Assembly (NCBI GenBank): GCA_021787845.1
Contig: JAJYLH010000005.1
Span: 150,658 to 214,657, forward strand
From: Myxococcales bacterium
GTDB lineage: Bacteria > Myxococcota > Myxococcia > Myxococcales > JAJYLH01
Reading direction: 5' to 3'
Length of the DNA: 64,000 bases
Shown: in pieces, positions 54,390 through 64,000 of the stretch
How the letters are laid out: the number at the start of each line of letters is the position of its first letter
How positions within the stretch are numbered: position 1 is the stretch's first letter
Made by a program: the position numbers and the translations under genes
Notes under the pieces: model-generated
Seen by the model: only the letters and a program-made list of their open reading frames with translations
What the model was told of the DNA's origin: nothing
Databases searched by the model: none

Positions 54390-54830
54390 GCGGGCATCGC
54401 CGTCGTCGGGTGGATGAGCCGGGCGGGACGCCCCCTCCCCAACCCGTCCCCCGCAAAGTACGCGGGAGAGGGGCTAACTGTGCCTTCGCATAGGCGATCT
54501 TTTCGGCTCCGCGCTGTCCCGCGTGGGTAGTGCGCAACGAGATGGCGTTCATGATCGTGCTCCATCTCGGCCGGAATTGGAGCCGGACACGTGAGTGTCC
54601 GGGTACAGGCACCGCGCACATGCGTTGGCCAAGCCAGCGCCAGGCCGCTGCCAGCGGGCGGATGCCCAGCATGAACCCGGACACTCACGTGTCCGGCTCC
54701 CGCTCCAATTCCGATTCCCACTCGAAACAGCGCGGAGCCAGCTTTTCCTCCCTCTCCCGCGCTCTTGCGGGGAAGGGGTTGGGGAGGGGGGGCGCCGCGG
54801 GCGACAACCCGAGGCGTCTGGATGCCCCCA
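54390..54830. mobile_element. MITE-like 441-bp foldback element
   Basis: No transposase or other gene. Ends are related inverted repeats (GCGGGCATC and, reversed, TGGGGGCATC). Nested arms include 54433-54472 with 54750-54788 (CCCTCCCCAACCC type), 54504-54517 with 54727-54739 (GGCTCCGCGCTGT) and 54573-54604 with 54675-54712 (AGCCGGACACGTGAGTGTCC). It is flanked by an 8-bp direct repeat, and removal restores a perfect 41-bp unit (25 + 16 bp). Its mover must be encoded elsewhere. The CCCTCTCCCGC/GCGGGAGAGGG arms resemble widespread intergenic palindromes of Proteobacteria. Confidence 0.8.
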
Positions 54831-54854
54831 TTCCGGCGACCCCGCGCGACCGGC
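54831..54854 (+). repeat. right target duplication and remainder of the interrupted 41-bp unit
   Basis: TTCCGGCG (54831-54838) followed by a 16-bp tail at 54839-54854 that completes the unit begun at 54365. Beyond 54855 the array decays quickly. Confidence 0.75.
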
Positions 54855-54903
54855 TCTCCGGCGGCGCCGCCAGCCGATGTGATCCGCGTCGCATCTTCTT
54901 TTT

Positions 54904-54932
54904 TTGACTCCGGCGAGCGTGCGCGGTACCAA
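54904..54932 (+). promoter_or_regulatory. candidate promoter of the metallo-beta-lactamase operon
   Basis: TTGACT after a T-run, 17-bp spacer, TACCAA; 48 bp before the ATG at 54980. The -10 match is weak. Confidence 0.35.
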
Positions 54933-54979
54933 GCAAGCGTTCTACGTGCGGTTTGCGGCGGTCGAAGCGAGGCAACGGG

Positions 54980-55741
54980 ATGAAGCTGCGAGTTCTGGGC
55001 TGTCACGGCGGCGAGCTGCCGGGGTTTCGCACCACCTGCCTGCTCATCGACGAGAAGACCGCGCTCGATGCCGGCGCGCTCACGGCGACGCTCGCGCTGC
55101 CCGAGCTGGTGGAGGTCGATGACATCTTTCTCACCCACTCGCATCTCGATCACGTCAAGGACGTCGCGCTCCTCGCCGACCTGCTCATCAGCCAGCGCGA
55201 AACCCCGGTGCGCATCCGCGGCACCAAGGCCTGCCTCGACACCATCGGCGGTTCGCTCTTGAACGACCGGCTCTGGCCCGACTTCACCAAGCTGCCGAAC
55301 GCGAGCCATCCCGTCGTCGAGCTCGTGCCGCTCACGGCCGGCGAGCCGGTCCAGGTCCGCCACCTCTCTTGGACCGCGGTCCCGGTCACCCATCCGGTCG
55401 ACTCGGTCGGCTACGTCATCGCGAGCGGCGGGCGCTCGATCGTGCTCAGCGGCGACACCGGCCCGACCGAGGCGCTCTGGAAAGCGGTCAACGCGCGCAA
55501 CGACGTCGCGGCGCTCTTCGTCGAGCTGTCGTTTCCGAACGAGCTGCAGTGGCTCGCCGACATTTCCGGCCATCTGACGCCGCGGACGCTCGCCCAGGAG
55601 CTCGCCAAGGCGCGCGGCGACATGCCGGTCTTCCTCTACCACCTGAAGCCCGCCTTCCTCGACGTCCTCCGCCGCGAGGTCGAGGAACTGCACAATCCGC
55701 GGCTCGAGATTCTCGAGCTCGACGACGAGCTCGAATTCTAA
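54980..55741 (+). CDS. metallo-beta-lactamase-fold hydrolase, class II cAMP phosphodiesterase-like
   Basis: 253 residues from the ATG at 54980. Metal motif HSHLDHVKD is near residue 53; further ligands are in VPVTHPVDSVGY (His), LSGDTGPTE (Asp) and FLYHLKP (His). The end segment SGHLTPRTLAQELAKA resembles the class II cyclic-nucleotide phosphodiesterase family (PF02112 type), so a cyclic nucleotide or phosphodiester substrate is possible. Soluble, no signal peptide. accD follows 7 bp later. Confidence 0.8.
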   Translation: MKLRVLGCHGGELPGFRTTCLLIDEKTALDAGALTATLALPELVEVDDIFLTHSHLDHVKDVALLADLLISQRETPVRIRGTKACLDTIGGSLLNDRLWPDFTKLPNASHPVVELVPLTAGEPVQVRHLSWTAVPVTHPVDSVGYVIASGGRSIVLSGDTGPTEALWKAVNARNDVAALFVELSFPNELQWLADISGHLTPRTLAQELAKARGDMPVFLYHLKPAFLDVLRREVEELHNPRLEILELDDELEF

Positions 55742-55748
55742 GAACAGG

Positions 55749-56545
<797 letters not shown>

Positions 56546-56549
<4 letters not shown>

Positions 56550-56914
56550 GATGAGCGGCCGCGGCGCGCCTCTCCGGCGATGAACGGCAGCAGAGCGACG
56601 GCCGCGAGGGCGACCGCGAGCTGGATGGGGCGCGATGCTTCCTTGTAGCCTTCGACGCGGATCTTGTCCTTTTGCTTCGGAGACACGAGCGCGAGCGCCG
56701 AGTCGACTTCAGCCCGATCCGCGAAGGTCCCGATGCCCCCGATGACGAGAACGAGCGCCAGCGGCGCCAGCGCCAAGCCGAGCGTCGCGCGACGCGCGCT
56801 GATCGCGTGCACGAGGCCGCCGACCACCGCGGTGAGGCCGGCAAGCAGGACGAGATACATCCACCAGCCGCCCTCTTTGAAAAAGCGTACGAACTCCTTC
56901 AGAGCTTCAGTCAT
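56546..56914 (-). CDS. small three-helix membrane protein
   Basis: 122 residues from the ATG at 56914; the 588-residue ORF continues upstream antisense to folC and is spurious. An amphipathic start (MTEALKEFVRFFKEGGWW) leads into helix MYLVLLAGLTAVVGGLVHAI, a second ATLGLALAPLALVLVIGGIG and a third LAVALAAVALLPFIAG. The N-terminus looks like the first helix of MotA/TolQ-like proteins but the rest does not follow. Function unknown. It lies between accD and folC on the opposite strand. Confidence 0.6.
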
Positions 56915-56968
56915 GGCGGCGACTCTAACATCCTGCGTTCGCACTCTGCCGCGAGGAGCACGAAACCC

Positions 56969-58255
<1,287 letters not shown>

Positions 58256-58330
58256 ACGCCGGCGCCACCGACACATCACCGCGGCTTCCCCGACGCCCGA
58301 TCGCACGCGCATGCCCCCGTGCGGTGATCT

Positions 58331-58376
58331 GTCCGATCAGACCGATCGGTCGGATCCGACGGATCGGTCCGATCGG
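58331..58376. repeat. GATCSGACC-family intergenic repeat, copy E
   Basis: Contains two near-copies of ACCGATCGGTC arranged around a central GGATCC, making an almost perfect 30-bp palindrome. It lies between folC and the AMIN-protein gene (same strand), 75 bp after folC. Confidence 0.75.
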
Positions 58377-58474
58377 ATAGCCCTGCCGAGAAGTGCCGAG
58401 GCGATCAAACTTGCGCCTCAGTCGCCGCAAAGTTGCGCGCCAGATCGCGTGTGGTACCGTCGATCGGCGCTTTC

Positions 58475-60175
58475 ATGCGTCTTTTTGCGGGAGCGGCTCA
58501 GCGGATGGGAAGAGGGTGGCTCGCTCTGAGCGTGGCGCTTGCGCTGCCGCTCTCCGCTTCCGCCGCCAACTTGCGCCGCCTGGAAAAGGTCGAGCTGAGC
58601 GGCACCGGAATCGCCACCGCGCTCGCCATCACCACCGACGGCCCCGCGAACTGGACGAGCTTCAAGCTTTCCGAGCCGACGCGAATCGTTCTCGACTTTC
58701 CGGAGACGGTCGCCACCGCGCAGAGCTACGAAGTCGCGTCCGACGACCCCGTGACGCGCTGGAGCATCGAGGTCCTGGGCGATCCGCGCTCGCCGACGGC
58801 GCGCCTGACCGTGCAGCTCGCCCGCGACGCGGACTACCTCGTCACGTCGCACGGCTCGACCATCACGCTGAAGCTGCGACCGGCGACCGCGCGGCCACTC
58901 GTCGCGCTGGCGACCGAGAGAGCACGAGCGCAGCCGGCAAGCGCGCCAGCCCCCTCCGCCACCACCGGATGGTCGACAAAGAAGCGCGCGGCGATCGAGG
59001 CGCGGCTCGACGCCAAGGCCAAGACCGAGGCGGCGGATGTGGCCGCCGCGAAGCGCCTCGAGGCGAAACGAAAAGCGGACCAAGCTGCGCGACGCGCGGC
59101 GCAAGAGAAGGCCCGAGAGGCGGCCCAGCTCGCGGCGAAGAAAAAGGCGGAAGCGGCCGCGCATGCGGAGGCGAAACGAAGAGCGGATGAAGCCGCGAGG
59201 CGCTCGGCGCAGGAGAAGGCACGAAAGGCGGCTCAGCTCGCGGCGAAGAAAACGGCGGAAGCGGCCGCGCGCGCGGAGGCGAAGCGAAGAGCGGATGAAG
59301 CCGCGAGGCGCGCGGCGCAGGAGAAGGCTCGCCAGGAGGCGAAGCTCGCGGCGAACGAGAAAGCGGAGGCCGCGGCGCGCGCGGAGGCGAAACGAAGAGC
59401 GGACGAGGCCGCAAAGCGCGCGGCGCGTCAGAAGGCTCGTCAGGAAGCGAAGCTGGCGGCGAAGAAGAAGGCGGAAGCCGAGGCACGCGCGGAGGCGAAA
59501 CGAAGAGCGGACGAAGCCGCGAAGCGCGCGGCGCGTGAGAAAGCGCGAAAGGCGGCCCGGCTCGCGGCGAAAGAGCAAGCGGAAGCCGAGGCGCGCGCGG
59601 AGGCGAAACGAAGAGCGGACGAAGCCGCAAAGCACGCGGCGCGTGAGAAGGCACGAAAGGCGGCCCAGCTCGCGGCGAAAGAACAAGCGGAAGCCGAGGC
59701 GCGCGCGGAGGCGAAGCGAAAAGCGGACGAGGCCGCGAAGCGCCGGGCGGCACGAGCGGCGCGCAAGGCAGAAGCGGTCTCGGGGAGGCGCGCCGCCAAG
59801 CCGCGTCGCACGCTCGCGAGGTTGCGCCCGCTGGGATTCCGGCGCATGGCGACTGGCGACGCCGAGATCCTCATCCGCACGAGCGCGCCGGTGCCGTTCG
59901 CGCTCGACACCCAGGCGCGCGACCAATGCTCCGTCGAGCTGGAAGACACCGTCATCGACGTCGCGAACAATCGGCTGCCGCTCGACACGCGCTACTTCGA
60001 CACCGCGGTCGCGCGGGTGGCGCCGCACGCGAATCGCGCCCATCGGCGCGTGAGCATCGAAATCGATCTCTCCCATCCCGCCATCTGCGCCGTGCGCGCC
60101 GCGGGAAGCTCGTTGCGCGTCGAGGTCCTCGGAAGCGGTGCGGCCTTGCGAGCAGCGATTCCCGGCGGGAGATGA
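58475..60175 (+). CDS. AMIN-domain periplasmic protein with 36-residue helical repeats
   Basis: 566 residues from the ATG at 58475 (an ATG at 58505 is also possible). Signal peptide ends ALALPLSASAAN. An AMIN domain follows to about residue 140 (LSEPTRIVLDFPET). Residues ~196-411 are six 36-residue repeats (EAKRRADEAAKRAAREKARK type) plus a partial seventh, expected to form a long charged helix like TolA. A second AMIN-like domain ends the protein. AMIN domains bind peptidoglycan or envelope partners, so it may span the periplasm. lptD starts at its stop codon (ATGA). Confidence 0.8.
   Translation: MRLFAGAAQRMGRGWLALSVALALPLSASAANLRRLEKVELSGTGIATALAITTDGPANWTSFKLSEPTRIVLDFPETVATAQSYEVASDDPVTRWSIEVLGDPRSPTARLTVQLARDADYLVTSHGSTITLKLRPATARPLVALATERARAQPASAPAPSATTGWSTKKRAAIEARLDAKAKTEAADVAAAKRLEAKRKADQAARRAAQEKAREAAQLAAKKKAEAAAHAEAKRRADEAARRSAQEKARKAAQLAAKKTAEAAARAEAKRRADEAARRAAQEKARQEAKLAANEKAEAAARAEAKRRADEAAKRAARQKARQEAKLAAKKKAEAEARAEAKRRADEAAKRAAREKARKAARLAAKEQAEAEARAEAKRRADEAAKHAAREKARKAAQLAAKEQAEAEARAEAKRKADEAAKRRAARAARKAEAVSGRRAAKPRRTLARLRPLGFRRMATGDAEILIRTSAPVPFALDTQARDQCSVELEDTVIDVANNRLPLDTRYFDTAVARVAPHANRAHRRVSIEIDLSHPAICAVRAAGSSLRVEVLGSGAALRAAIPGGR
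59060..59707 (+). repeat. six tandem 108-bp coding repeats
   Basis: Each unit encodes 36 residues starting EAKR; units start at 59060, 59168, 59276, 59384, 59492 and 59600, with a partial seventh at 59708. Copies differ mainly by Arg/Lys/His and Gln/Glu changes. All lie in frame inside the AMIN-protein gene. Confidence 0.9.
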
Positions 60176-62541
60176 AGGTGCACCGAGCCCTGCCGCTCGC
60201 CGTGGTGATGGCATCGCTCGCCGCGGCTGCCGCCGAGCGGTCGCCTCCCTTGCGGATCCAGGCCGACCACGTCGAGGCGAGCGGGCTGACCGAGAAGGGC
60301 GACGTCGGGCGCGTCGTCGCCACCGGTCACGTGCGCGCGCGCTCGGGCGCGATGCTCCTGCGCGCGCCCAAGCTGGAGTTCGACCGCCACAAGCGCACCG
60401 CGCTCGTCGAAGGGGGCGTCACCGGCGTCGAGGGGCTTCTCGTCTTCGCCGCCAAGCGGCTATCGCTCGACCTCGACACCCGCACGCTTTCGCTCGACGA
60501 CGGGCGGCTGATCGTCAAGCGCCGCGTTTCTGCCCGCGAGCTGGCGATGCTCGAAAGGAGCGCGAGTCCAGAGGCGGCGCGCGCGGTCGGGCACAACGCG
60601 CTCATCGTTCGCGCGAGGAAGCTCACTCAGCGACCGGACCGCTCCTACAGCGCCGACGACGCCTGGCTCACCACCTGCGACTGCCCCGAGCGCGCGACGC
60701 CGCTGCTCGCGGTCGCCGCTGAGAAGGTCCACATCGTTCCGAACGACCGGGCGACGCTCTACGGCTGGACGTTTCTCCTCCACGGCTTCCGGCTCCCGTT
60801 CAGCCTTCCGATACCGCTGTCGTTTCCCATCGTGCCGCGCAAGAGCGGGCTGCTCTTCCCGAACCTGGTGATCAACGGGCTCGGCGGTTACGGCGTCGAG
60901 CTGCCGCTGTTCTTGACGCTCGGGCGGTCGTGGGACGTGACGCTTCGCGCCCGCTGGTTCAGCGGCAACCCCACCGCCGACTCGCGGGCCGATTCGAACA
61001 TCGGGGTGCGCGGTTTCGGCGGCGAGGCGGAGCTGCGCTGGCGCCCGGCCATCGACTCCACGGGAGCGCTCACGCTCACCGGCCTCGACGACACCTCGAT
61101 GAAGAAGGAAGGCGAGAAGGGCGCGCGCGCGGAAGTCGCTTTCGCCCACGACCAGATGCTCGGCGGCGGCCACCTCGGCCTCCACGCGGACGTCGTCACC
61201 GACAACGCGCTCCTCGTCGACACCGTGACGAACATCGATCGCGCGGCGACGCCGTACCTGCGCGACGAGGCGACCTACTCGCGGGCCTTCGGCGGCCTGA
61301 GCCTCGCCTTCGAGAGCGCGGTGATTCAGGCGCTCAGACGGTTCCCGCTACCGCGCTCGCCCACCTTGGAGCGGTTCGCGCTCGCCGACACGCCCGCGAC
61401 CGTCGCACCGGCGGCCCGGCTCGTCCTCGGCGACACGACCGCGCTGGGCCGGGCGACGCTCGACGAAGCCGCGACGATCGCCTGGGAAGCGCCCACGCCC
61501 GGGCTCGCGCTCGCGCCCGGGCGCTCGCGGCGCCTCGCGACCGATCTCTCGCTCGGACAGACGCTGCCGGTCCTCCACGGAATCGCCGGAACGATCGCCG
61601 TCGAGACCGGCGAGCGGCTGCAGGGCTTCTCCTCTCCTGGAGCGGCGCCGTACGGCCGCCTCGGCGCCTTCGCCGAGCTGAACGGCGAGAGCGTCCTCGA
61701 ACGCGCCTTCCAGAACGGCTGGCGCCACGACATCGAGCCGTCGTTTCGCATCCGCGGATTCTGGTCCGGGGGCTCCGGCGCGTTCGCCCAGAGCGCCTTC
61801 CTTCCGCGCTCGGCGGCGGTGCCGCTGACGAGCTCCTCGCGCGCGCCGCAGAGCGAGCTCGACCTCGCTTTGTTTCCGCAGCCGATGGTGCAGGCGATTG
61901 CGCGCATCGCGACCAGCCTCTCGCACCAGACCTCGACGCCGGTGAGCGTCTACCTCGAGCACCATCTCGCGCTGTGGCCGCTCGAGGCGGGCCAGCTCCA
62001 GGCCGGTTTCTCCGGAACCTTGCCGAAGCGCTTCTGGGAAGCTCACCTCGGTTTGAGCGCCGCGTGGAACGCGAGCGACCAGACCTTCGCCGGCGCCTCG
62101 TCGAGCTTGAGCGCGCACGTTCAGAGCGCGGTCCTCTCCCTCGGGGCCTCCTACGTCGCGGCGAACGGGAGCGACGAATACGACCGCCCCCTCGACCTGC
62201 TCTTCACGCCGCACTCGCTCGGCACCGTCATCCAGAGCTCGACGCCGGTGGTGAGCGGGGTGGCGGCCGCGAGCTGGCAGGCGACGGGCGCGCTCCACCT
62301 CGACGCGGGCGCGGGGCTCACGCGCACCCTGCCGGCGGGCACCACGGCGGCGACCTATTCCCAGCGCTATTCGGCGGCGGTCGCGTACGACGCGAGCGGT
62401 TGTGCTCGGCTTTCCGCGGGGCTCTTGTGGACGCTCGCGCCCGGGGAGCCGACGAGCTGGCCGTCGGCGACCTTGAGCTTCGACTTGGGCGACTTCGCGA
62501 GCGCGCTCGGGTCCGCCTCCGCGTCCACCCGCGCGCCTTGA
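60172..62541 (+). CDS. lptD: LPS-assembly protein LptD
   Basis: 789 residues, start overlapping the previous stop (ATGA). Signal peptide, then an N-terminal OstA/LptA-like jellyroll (LRIQADHVEASG to about 150) and a C-terminal beta-barrel. LTTCDCPERATPLL near 162 carries a CxC pair; YGWTFLLHGFRLPFSLPIP and PRKSGLLFPNLVINGLGGYGVELP near 200-245 are the classic LptD block. Final barrel strands end near SLSFDLGDF. Delivers LPS to the outer surface with the LptE plug; a candidate lptE is at 26.2 kb. Confidence 0.92.
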   Translation: MKVHRALPLAVVMASLAAAAAERSPPLRIQADHVEASGLTEKGDVGRVVATGHVRARSGAMLLRAPKLEFDRHKRTALVEGGVTGVEGLLVFAAKRLSLDLDTRTLSLDDGRLIVKRRVSARELAMLERSASPEAARAVGHNALIVRARKLTQRPDRSYSADDAWLTTCDCPERATPLLAVAAEKVHIVPNDRATLYGWTFLLHGFRLPFSLPIPLSFPIVPRKSGLLFPNLVINGLGGYGVELPLFLTLGRSWDVTLRARWFSGNPTADSRADSNIGVRGFGGEAELRWRPAIDSTGALTLTGLDDTSMKKEGEKGARAEVAFAHDQMLGGGHLGLHADVVTDNALLVDTVTNIDRAATPYLRDEATYSRAFGGLSLAFESAVIQALRRFPLPRSPTLERFALADTPATVAPAARLVLGDTTALGRATLDEAATIAWEAPTPGLALAPGRSRRLATDLSLGQTLPVLHGIAGTIAVETGERLQGFSSPGAAPYGRLGAFAELNGESVLERAFQNGWRHDIEPSFRIRGFWSGGSGAFAQSAFLPRSAAVPLTSSSRAPQSELDLALFPQPMVQAIARIATSLSHQTSTPVSVYLEHHLALWPLEAGQLQAGFSGTLPKRFWEAHLGLSAAWNASDQTFAGASSSLSAHVQSAVLSLGASYVAANGSDEYDRPLDLLFTPHSLGTVIQSSTPVVSGVAAASWQATGALHLDAGAGLTRTLPAGTTAATYSQRYSAAVAYDASGCARLSAGLLWTLAPGEPTSWPSATLSFDLGDFASALGSASASTRAP

Positions 62542-62574
62542 CGCGTCAGCCTCGCGCCGCGCATCCTTTTCTCG

Positions 62575-62964
62575 ATGGCCCCGCGCAAGCTCGCAGGCGA
62601 CGTGGTGAAGGACGTCGGCCGCCGAATTCGGCTGCTGCGCACCAGCCGGCCAGGACCGCCGCTGACCCAAGCCGAGCTCGCTGGCCGGGCCGAGGTCAGC
62701 GTGTCGTTCCTGTCGATGCTCGAACGGGGCGAACGCTCGCCGCAGCTTCCGACGCTCGCACGCCTGGCGGAAGCGCTGGAGGTCCCCTTGGCGGAGCTGT
62801 TCGGCTTCGACGCCGACCCGTCGCGGATCGAGAACCTTTATCGCCCGCTCGTCGACTACTGTCGACGGCGTGCCCTGACCCGGCGCGACGTCGAGCGGCT
62901 GGTGGCGCTGGCGAAGATCGTGTTTGGCGAGACACCCTCGCGACGCCTGGGCCAGAACGGCTAG
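62575..62964 (+). CDS. XRE-family helix-turn-helix regulator
   Basis: 129 residues. The HTH lies at about 15-75: IRLLRTSRPGPPLTQAELAGRAEVSVSFLSMLERGERSPQ shows the Q.ELA..AGVS..FLS.+E.G pattern, followed by LPTLARLAEALEVPLAELFG. The C-terminal ~45 residues (ENLYRPLVDYCRRRALTRRDVERLVALAKIV) may dimerise or sense. Target genes unknown; it sits between lptD and the enoyl-CoA hydratase in the same direction. Confidence 0.88.
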   Translation: MAPRKLAGDVVKDVGRRIRLLRTSRPGPPLTQAELAGRAEVSVSFLSMLERGERSPQLPTLARLAEALEVPLAELFGFDADPSRIENLYRPLVDYCRRRALTRRDVERLVALAKIVFGETPSRRLGQNG

Positions 62965-62991
62965 TCTCCCGACCGGAACCGGAGGCGAGTG

Positions 62992-63765
62992 ATGAGCGAG
63001 CTGGTCGAGACCCGTGCTGGTCCGGTGCTGACCTTGACCCTGTCGCGGGAGGCGCAGCGAAACGCCCTCTCGCCTGGGCTGGTCGAGGAGCTCCTCCAGG
63101 CGTTCGAGCGGGCGGCGGCCGACGCGGAGACGCGGGTCGTCGTCCTCACCGGCGCGGGCGAGAAAGCGTTTTGCGCCGGCGGCGATCTGGGAAGCGGAGC
63201 GGGCGACGGCTTTCTCGCCGGCCATGAGGGCCGCCGTCACTATGGAGCGCTCCTGGAGAGGATCACCGGTCTCGAGAAGCCGACCATCGCCCAGGTGAAC
63301 GGCCTCGCGCTCGCGGGCGGTCTCGGGCTCGTCTTGGCCTGCGACCTGGCCGTCGCCGCCGACCACGCCCAGTTCGGAACGCCCGAGGTCAACATCGGCC
63401 TCTTCCCCTACATGGTGACCGCGCTGTTGTTCCGCGCCATCGCCTCCAAGCACGCGATGGAGCTCTGCCTCACCGGCAAGCGACTAAGCTCCGCCGACGC
63501 CGAGCGAATCGGCCTTGTCAACCGGGTCGTGCCCCGGGCGGAGCTCGACAGCGCCGTCGCCGAGCTCGCGGCTGAGCTGGCGGGCAAGAGCCCTGCCATT
63601 CTCCGTCTGGGGAAGCGTGCCCTGCGCCAGACGCGGGACCTCGCCCTCGGACCCGCCCTCGAGCTCCTGGCGGCGCAGCTTTCGGTCAACAGCCTCGCCG
63701 AGGACGCGATGGAAGGCATCGCCGCGTTCTGGGAGAAGCGCAAGCCGGAGTGGAAGGGGCGCTGA
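62992..63765 (+). CDS. enoyl-CoA hydratase/isomerase family protein
   Basis: 257 residues from the ATG at 62992 after GGAGG (GTG at 62989 overlaps it). Crotonase fold. The oxyanion-hole segments are GEKAFCAGGDLG near 60 and NGLALAGGLGLVLACDLAVAA near 105; the usual acidic residue of hydratases appears in the FGTPEVNIGLFPY segment near 133. Substrate (beta-oxidation or other acyl-CoA) cannot be assigned. Confidence 0.85.
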   Translation: MSELVETRAGPVLTLTLSREAQRNALSPGLVEELLQAFERAAADAETRVVVLTGAGEKAFCAGGDLGSGAGDGFLAGHEGRRHYGALLERITGLEKPTIAQVNGLALAGGLGLVLACDLAVAADHAQFGTPEVNIGLFPYMVTALLFRAIASKHAMELCLTGKRLSSADAERIGLVNRVVPRAELDSAVAELAAELAGKSPAILRLGKRALRQTRDLALGPALELLAAQLSVNSLAEDAMEGIAAFWEKRKPEWKGR

Positions 63766-63790
63766 AACGGCGCCGCGTCCAGCGGCGGCG

Positions 63791-64000
63791 TCAGCGGTTA
63801 GCGGGAGCGGTCACCGTGTGCGGCGGCGGTGCTCCTCCGTCCGGGCGCTCGGGGGCTGCCGGCGCGGGAGCGGCCGCCCGGCGCGGGTTCGGCGGGGTGC
63901 CGCCGTCGGGACCGTCGGACGGCCCGGGCGCGGGAGGCAGGACCCGGGCGGCGAGCTGCGCCACCGCGCGCGCGGGAGCGGGCGTGCCGCGCGCGCCCGA
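63791..64000 (-). CDS. C-terminal end of a Pro/Ala-rich protein (partial)
   Basis: Reading the minus strand from the window edge, one frame stays open to TGA at 63793-63791: 69 residues rich in Pro, Ala, Gly and Arg, ending HTVTAPANR. The gene continues outside the window. Low-complexity composition prevents identification; the tail may be a disordered linker. Confidence 0.45.
   Translation of the reverse strand, partial: SGARGTPAPARAVAQLAARVLPPAPGPSDGPDGGTPPNPRRAAAPAPAAPERPDGGAPPPHTVTAPANR

Larger units (their letters stand above)
53875..54979. other. 1.1-kb intergenic region of tandem and inverted repeats
   Basis: Between the divergent asnS and metallo-beta-lactamase genes. It consists of a 41-bp tandem array (53996-54389, resuming at 54839-54854), a 441-bp foldback element (54390-54830) and a promoter-like patch before 54980. 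ORFs of all six frames run through it (for example minus-strand 54013-54684) only because the repeats lack stops; they have no ribosome sites or protein-like composition. Confidence 0.85.

Noticed and set aside
59037-60053. 338-residue Arg-rich ORF over the helical repeats
   Set aside because: Frame-shifted reading of the 108-bp repeats in the AMIN-protein gene.

Overview
The window is 64 kb of very GC-rich, densely packed Gram-negative DNA. LptD and LptE-like genes, an RseP protease and lipoprotein signals show an outer membrane with LPS. Two Hanks-type Ser/Thr kinases, a pseudokinase, an FHA protein, an HD-GYP/PilZ pair and a TolQ-TolR-TolR set resembling the myxobacterial Agl motor point to Myxococcota or a related former deltaproteobacterial lineage. 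This placement is inferred from gene content; no rRNA gene or marker alignment was available. No tRNA, rRNA, CRISPR array, prophage or transposase gene was found.

Layout. 1-9.5 kb: end of a nuclease/phosphatase-family gene, GNAT acetyltransferase, HIT protein, transketolase, the minus-strand run cdsA-rseP-tsaB, a Ser/Thr kinase and aspartokinase. 9.5-16.7 kb: a tight minus-strand run of bifunctional penicillin-binding protein, secreted FG-GAP-like protein, solute-binding-like protein and NtrY-like histidine kinase, leading into lysC. 16.7-24.1 kb: tail-anchored pseudokinase, aldo/keto reductase, Ser/Thr kinase, radical SAM protein, aldehyde dehydrogenase and a small lipoprotein. 24.1-25.9 kb: a gene-poor stretch ending in a strong rpsT promoter. 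25.9-30.2 kb: rpsT, lptE-like, divergent serA/serC and small conserved proteins. 30.3-35.6 kb: a five-part sensor kinase/HD-GYP protein and a PilZ protein; a low-GC segment of about 2.3 kb crosses the junction of the two genes. 35.8-43.9 kb: lpd, lipA, a 54-residue membrane protein, an RsmB-like methylase, a cobalamin adenosyltransferase, a BtrH-like protein, a hypothetical protein and mdh. 44.2-53.9 kb: tolQ/tolR/tolR-like genes, folP, a DUF3108-like gene, ppk1, an FHA protein, udk and asnS. 55.0-64.0 kb: a metallo-beta-lactamase-fold protein, accD, a small membrane protein, folC, an AMIN protein with helical repeats, lptD, an XRE regulator, an enoyl-CoA hydratase and the Pro/Ala-rich end of a final gene.

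The most unusual DNA lies between asnS and the metallo-beta-lactamase gene (53.9-55.0 kb). A tandem array has a strict 41-bp period and three monomer types, one of which carries a perfect DnaA box (TTATCCACA, twice, 82 bp apart). The array is interrupted by a 441-bp foldback element with no coding capacity, flanked by the 8-bp direct repeat TTCCGGCG. Removing the element and one copy of the 8-mer restores exactly one 41-bp unit. This is strong internal evidence for insertion of a MITE-like element.

A second repeat family is built on GATCSGACC with the palindrome ACCGATCGGT. It occurs at five intergenic sites, each downstream of a plus-strand gene, three of them between convergent genes and none between divergent genes. 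Functionally the window mixes housekeeping metabolism (serine, lipoate, folate, malonyl-CoA, tRNA charging) with envelope assembly (cdsA, rseP, PBP1A, lptD/lptE, Tol-like motor) and several kinase and c-di-GMP signalling proteins.
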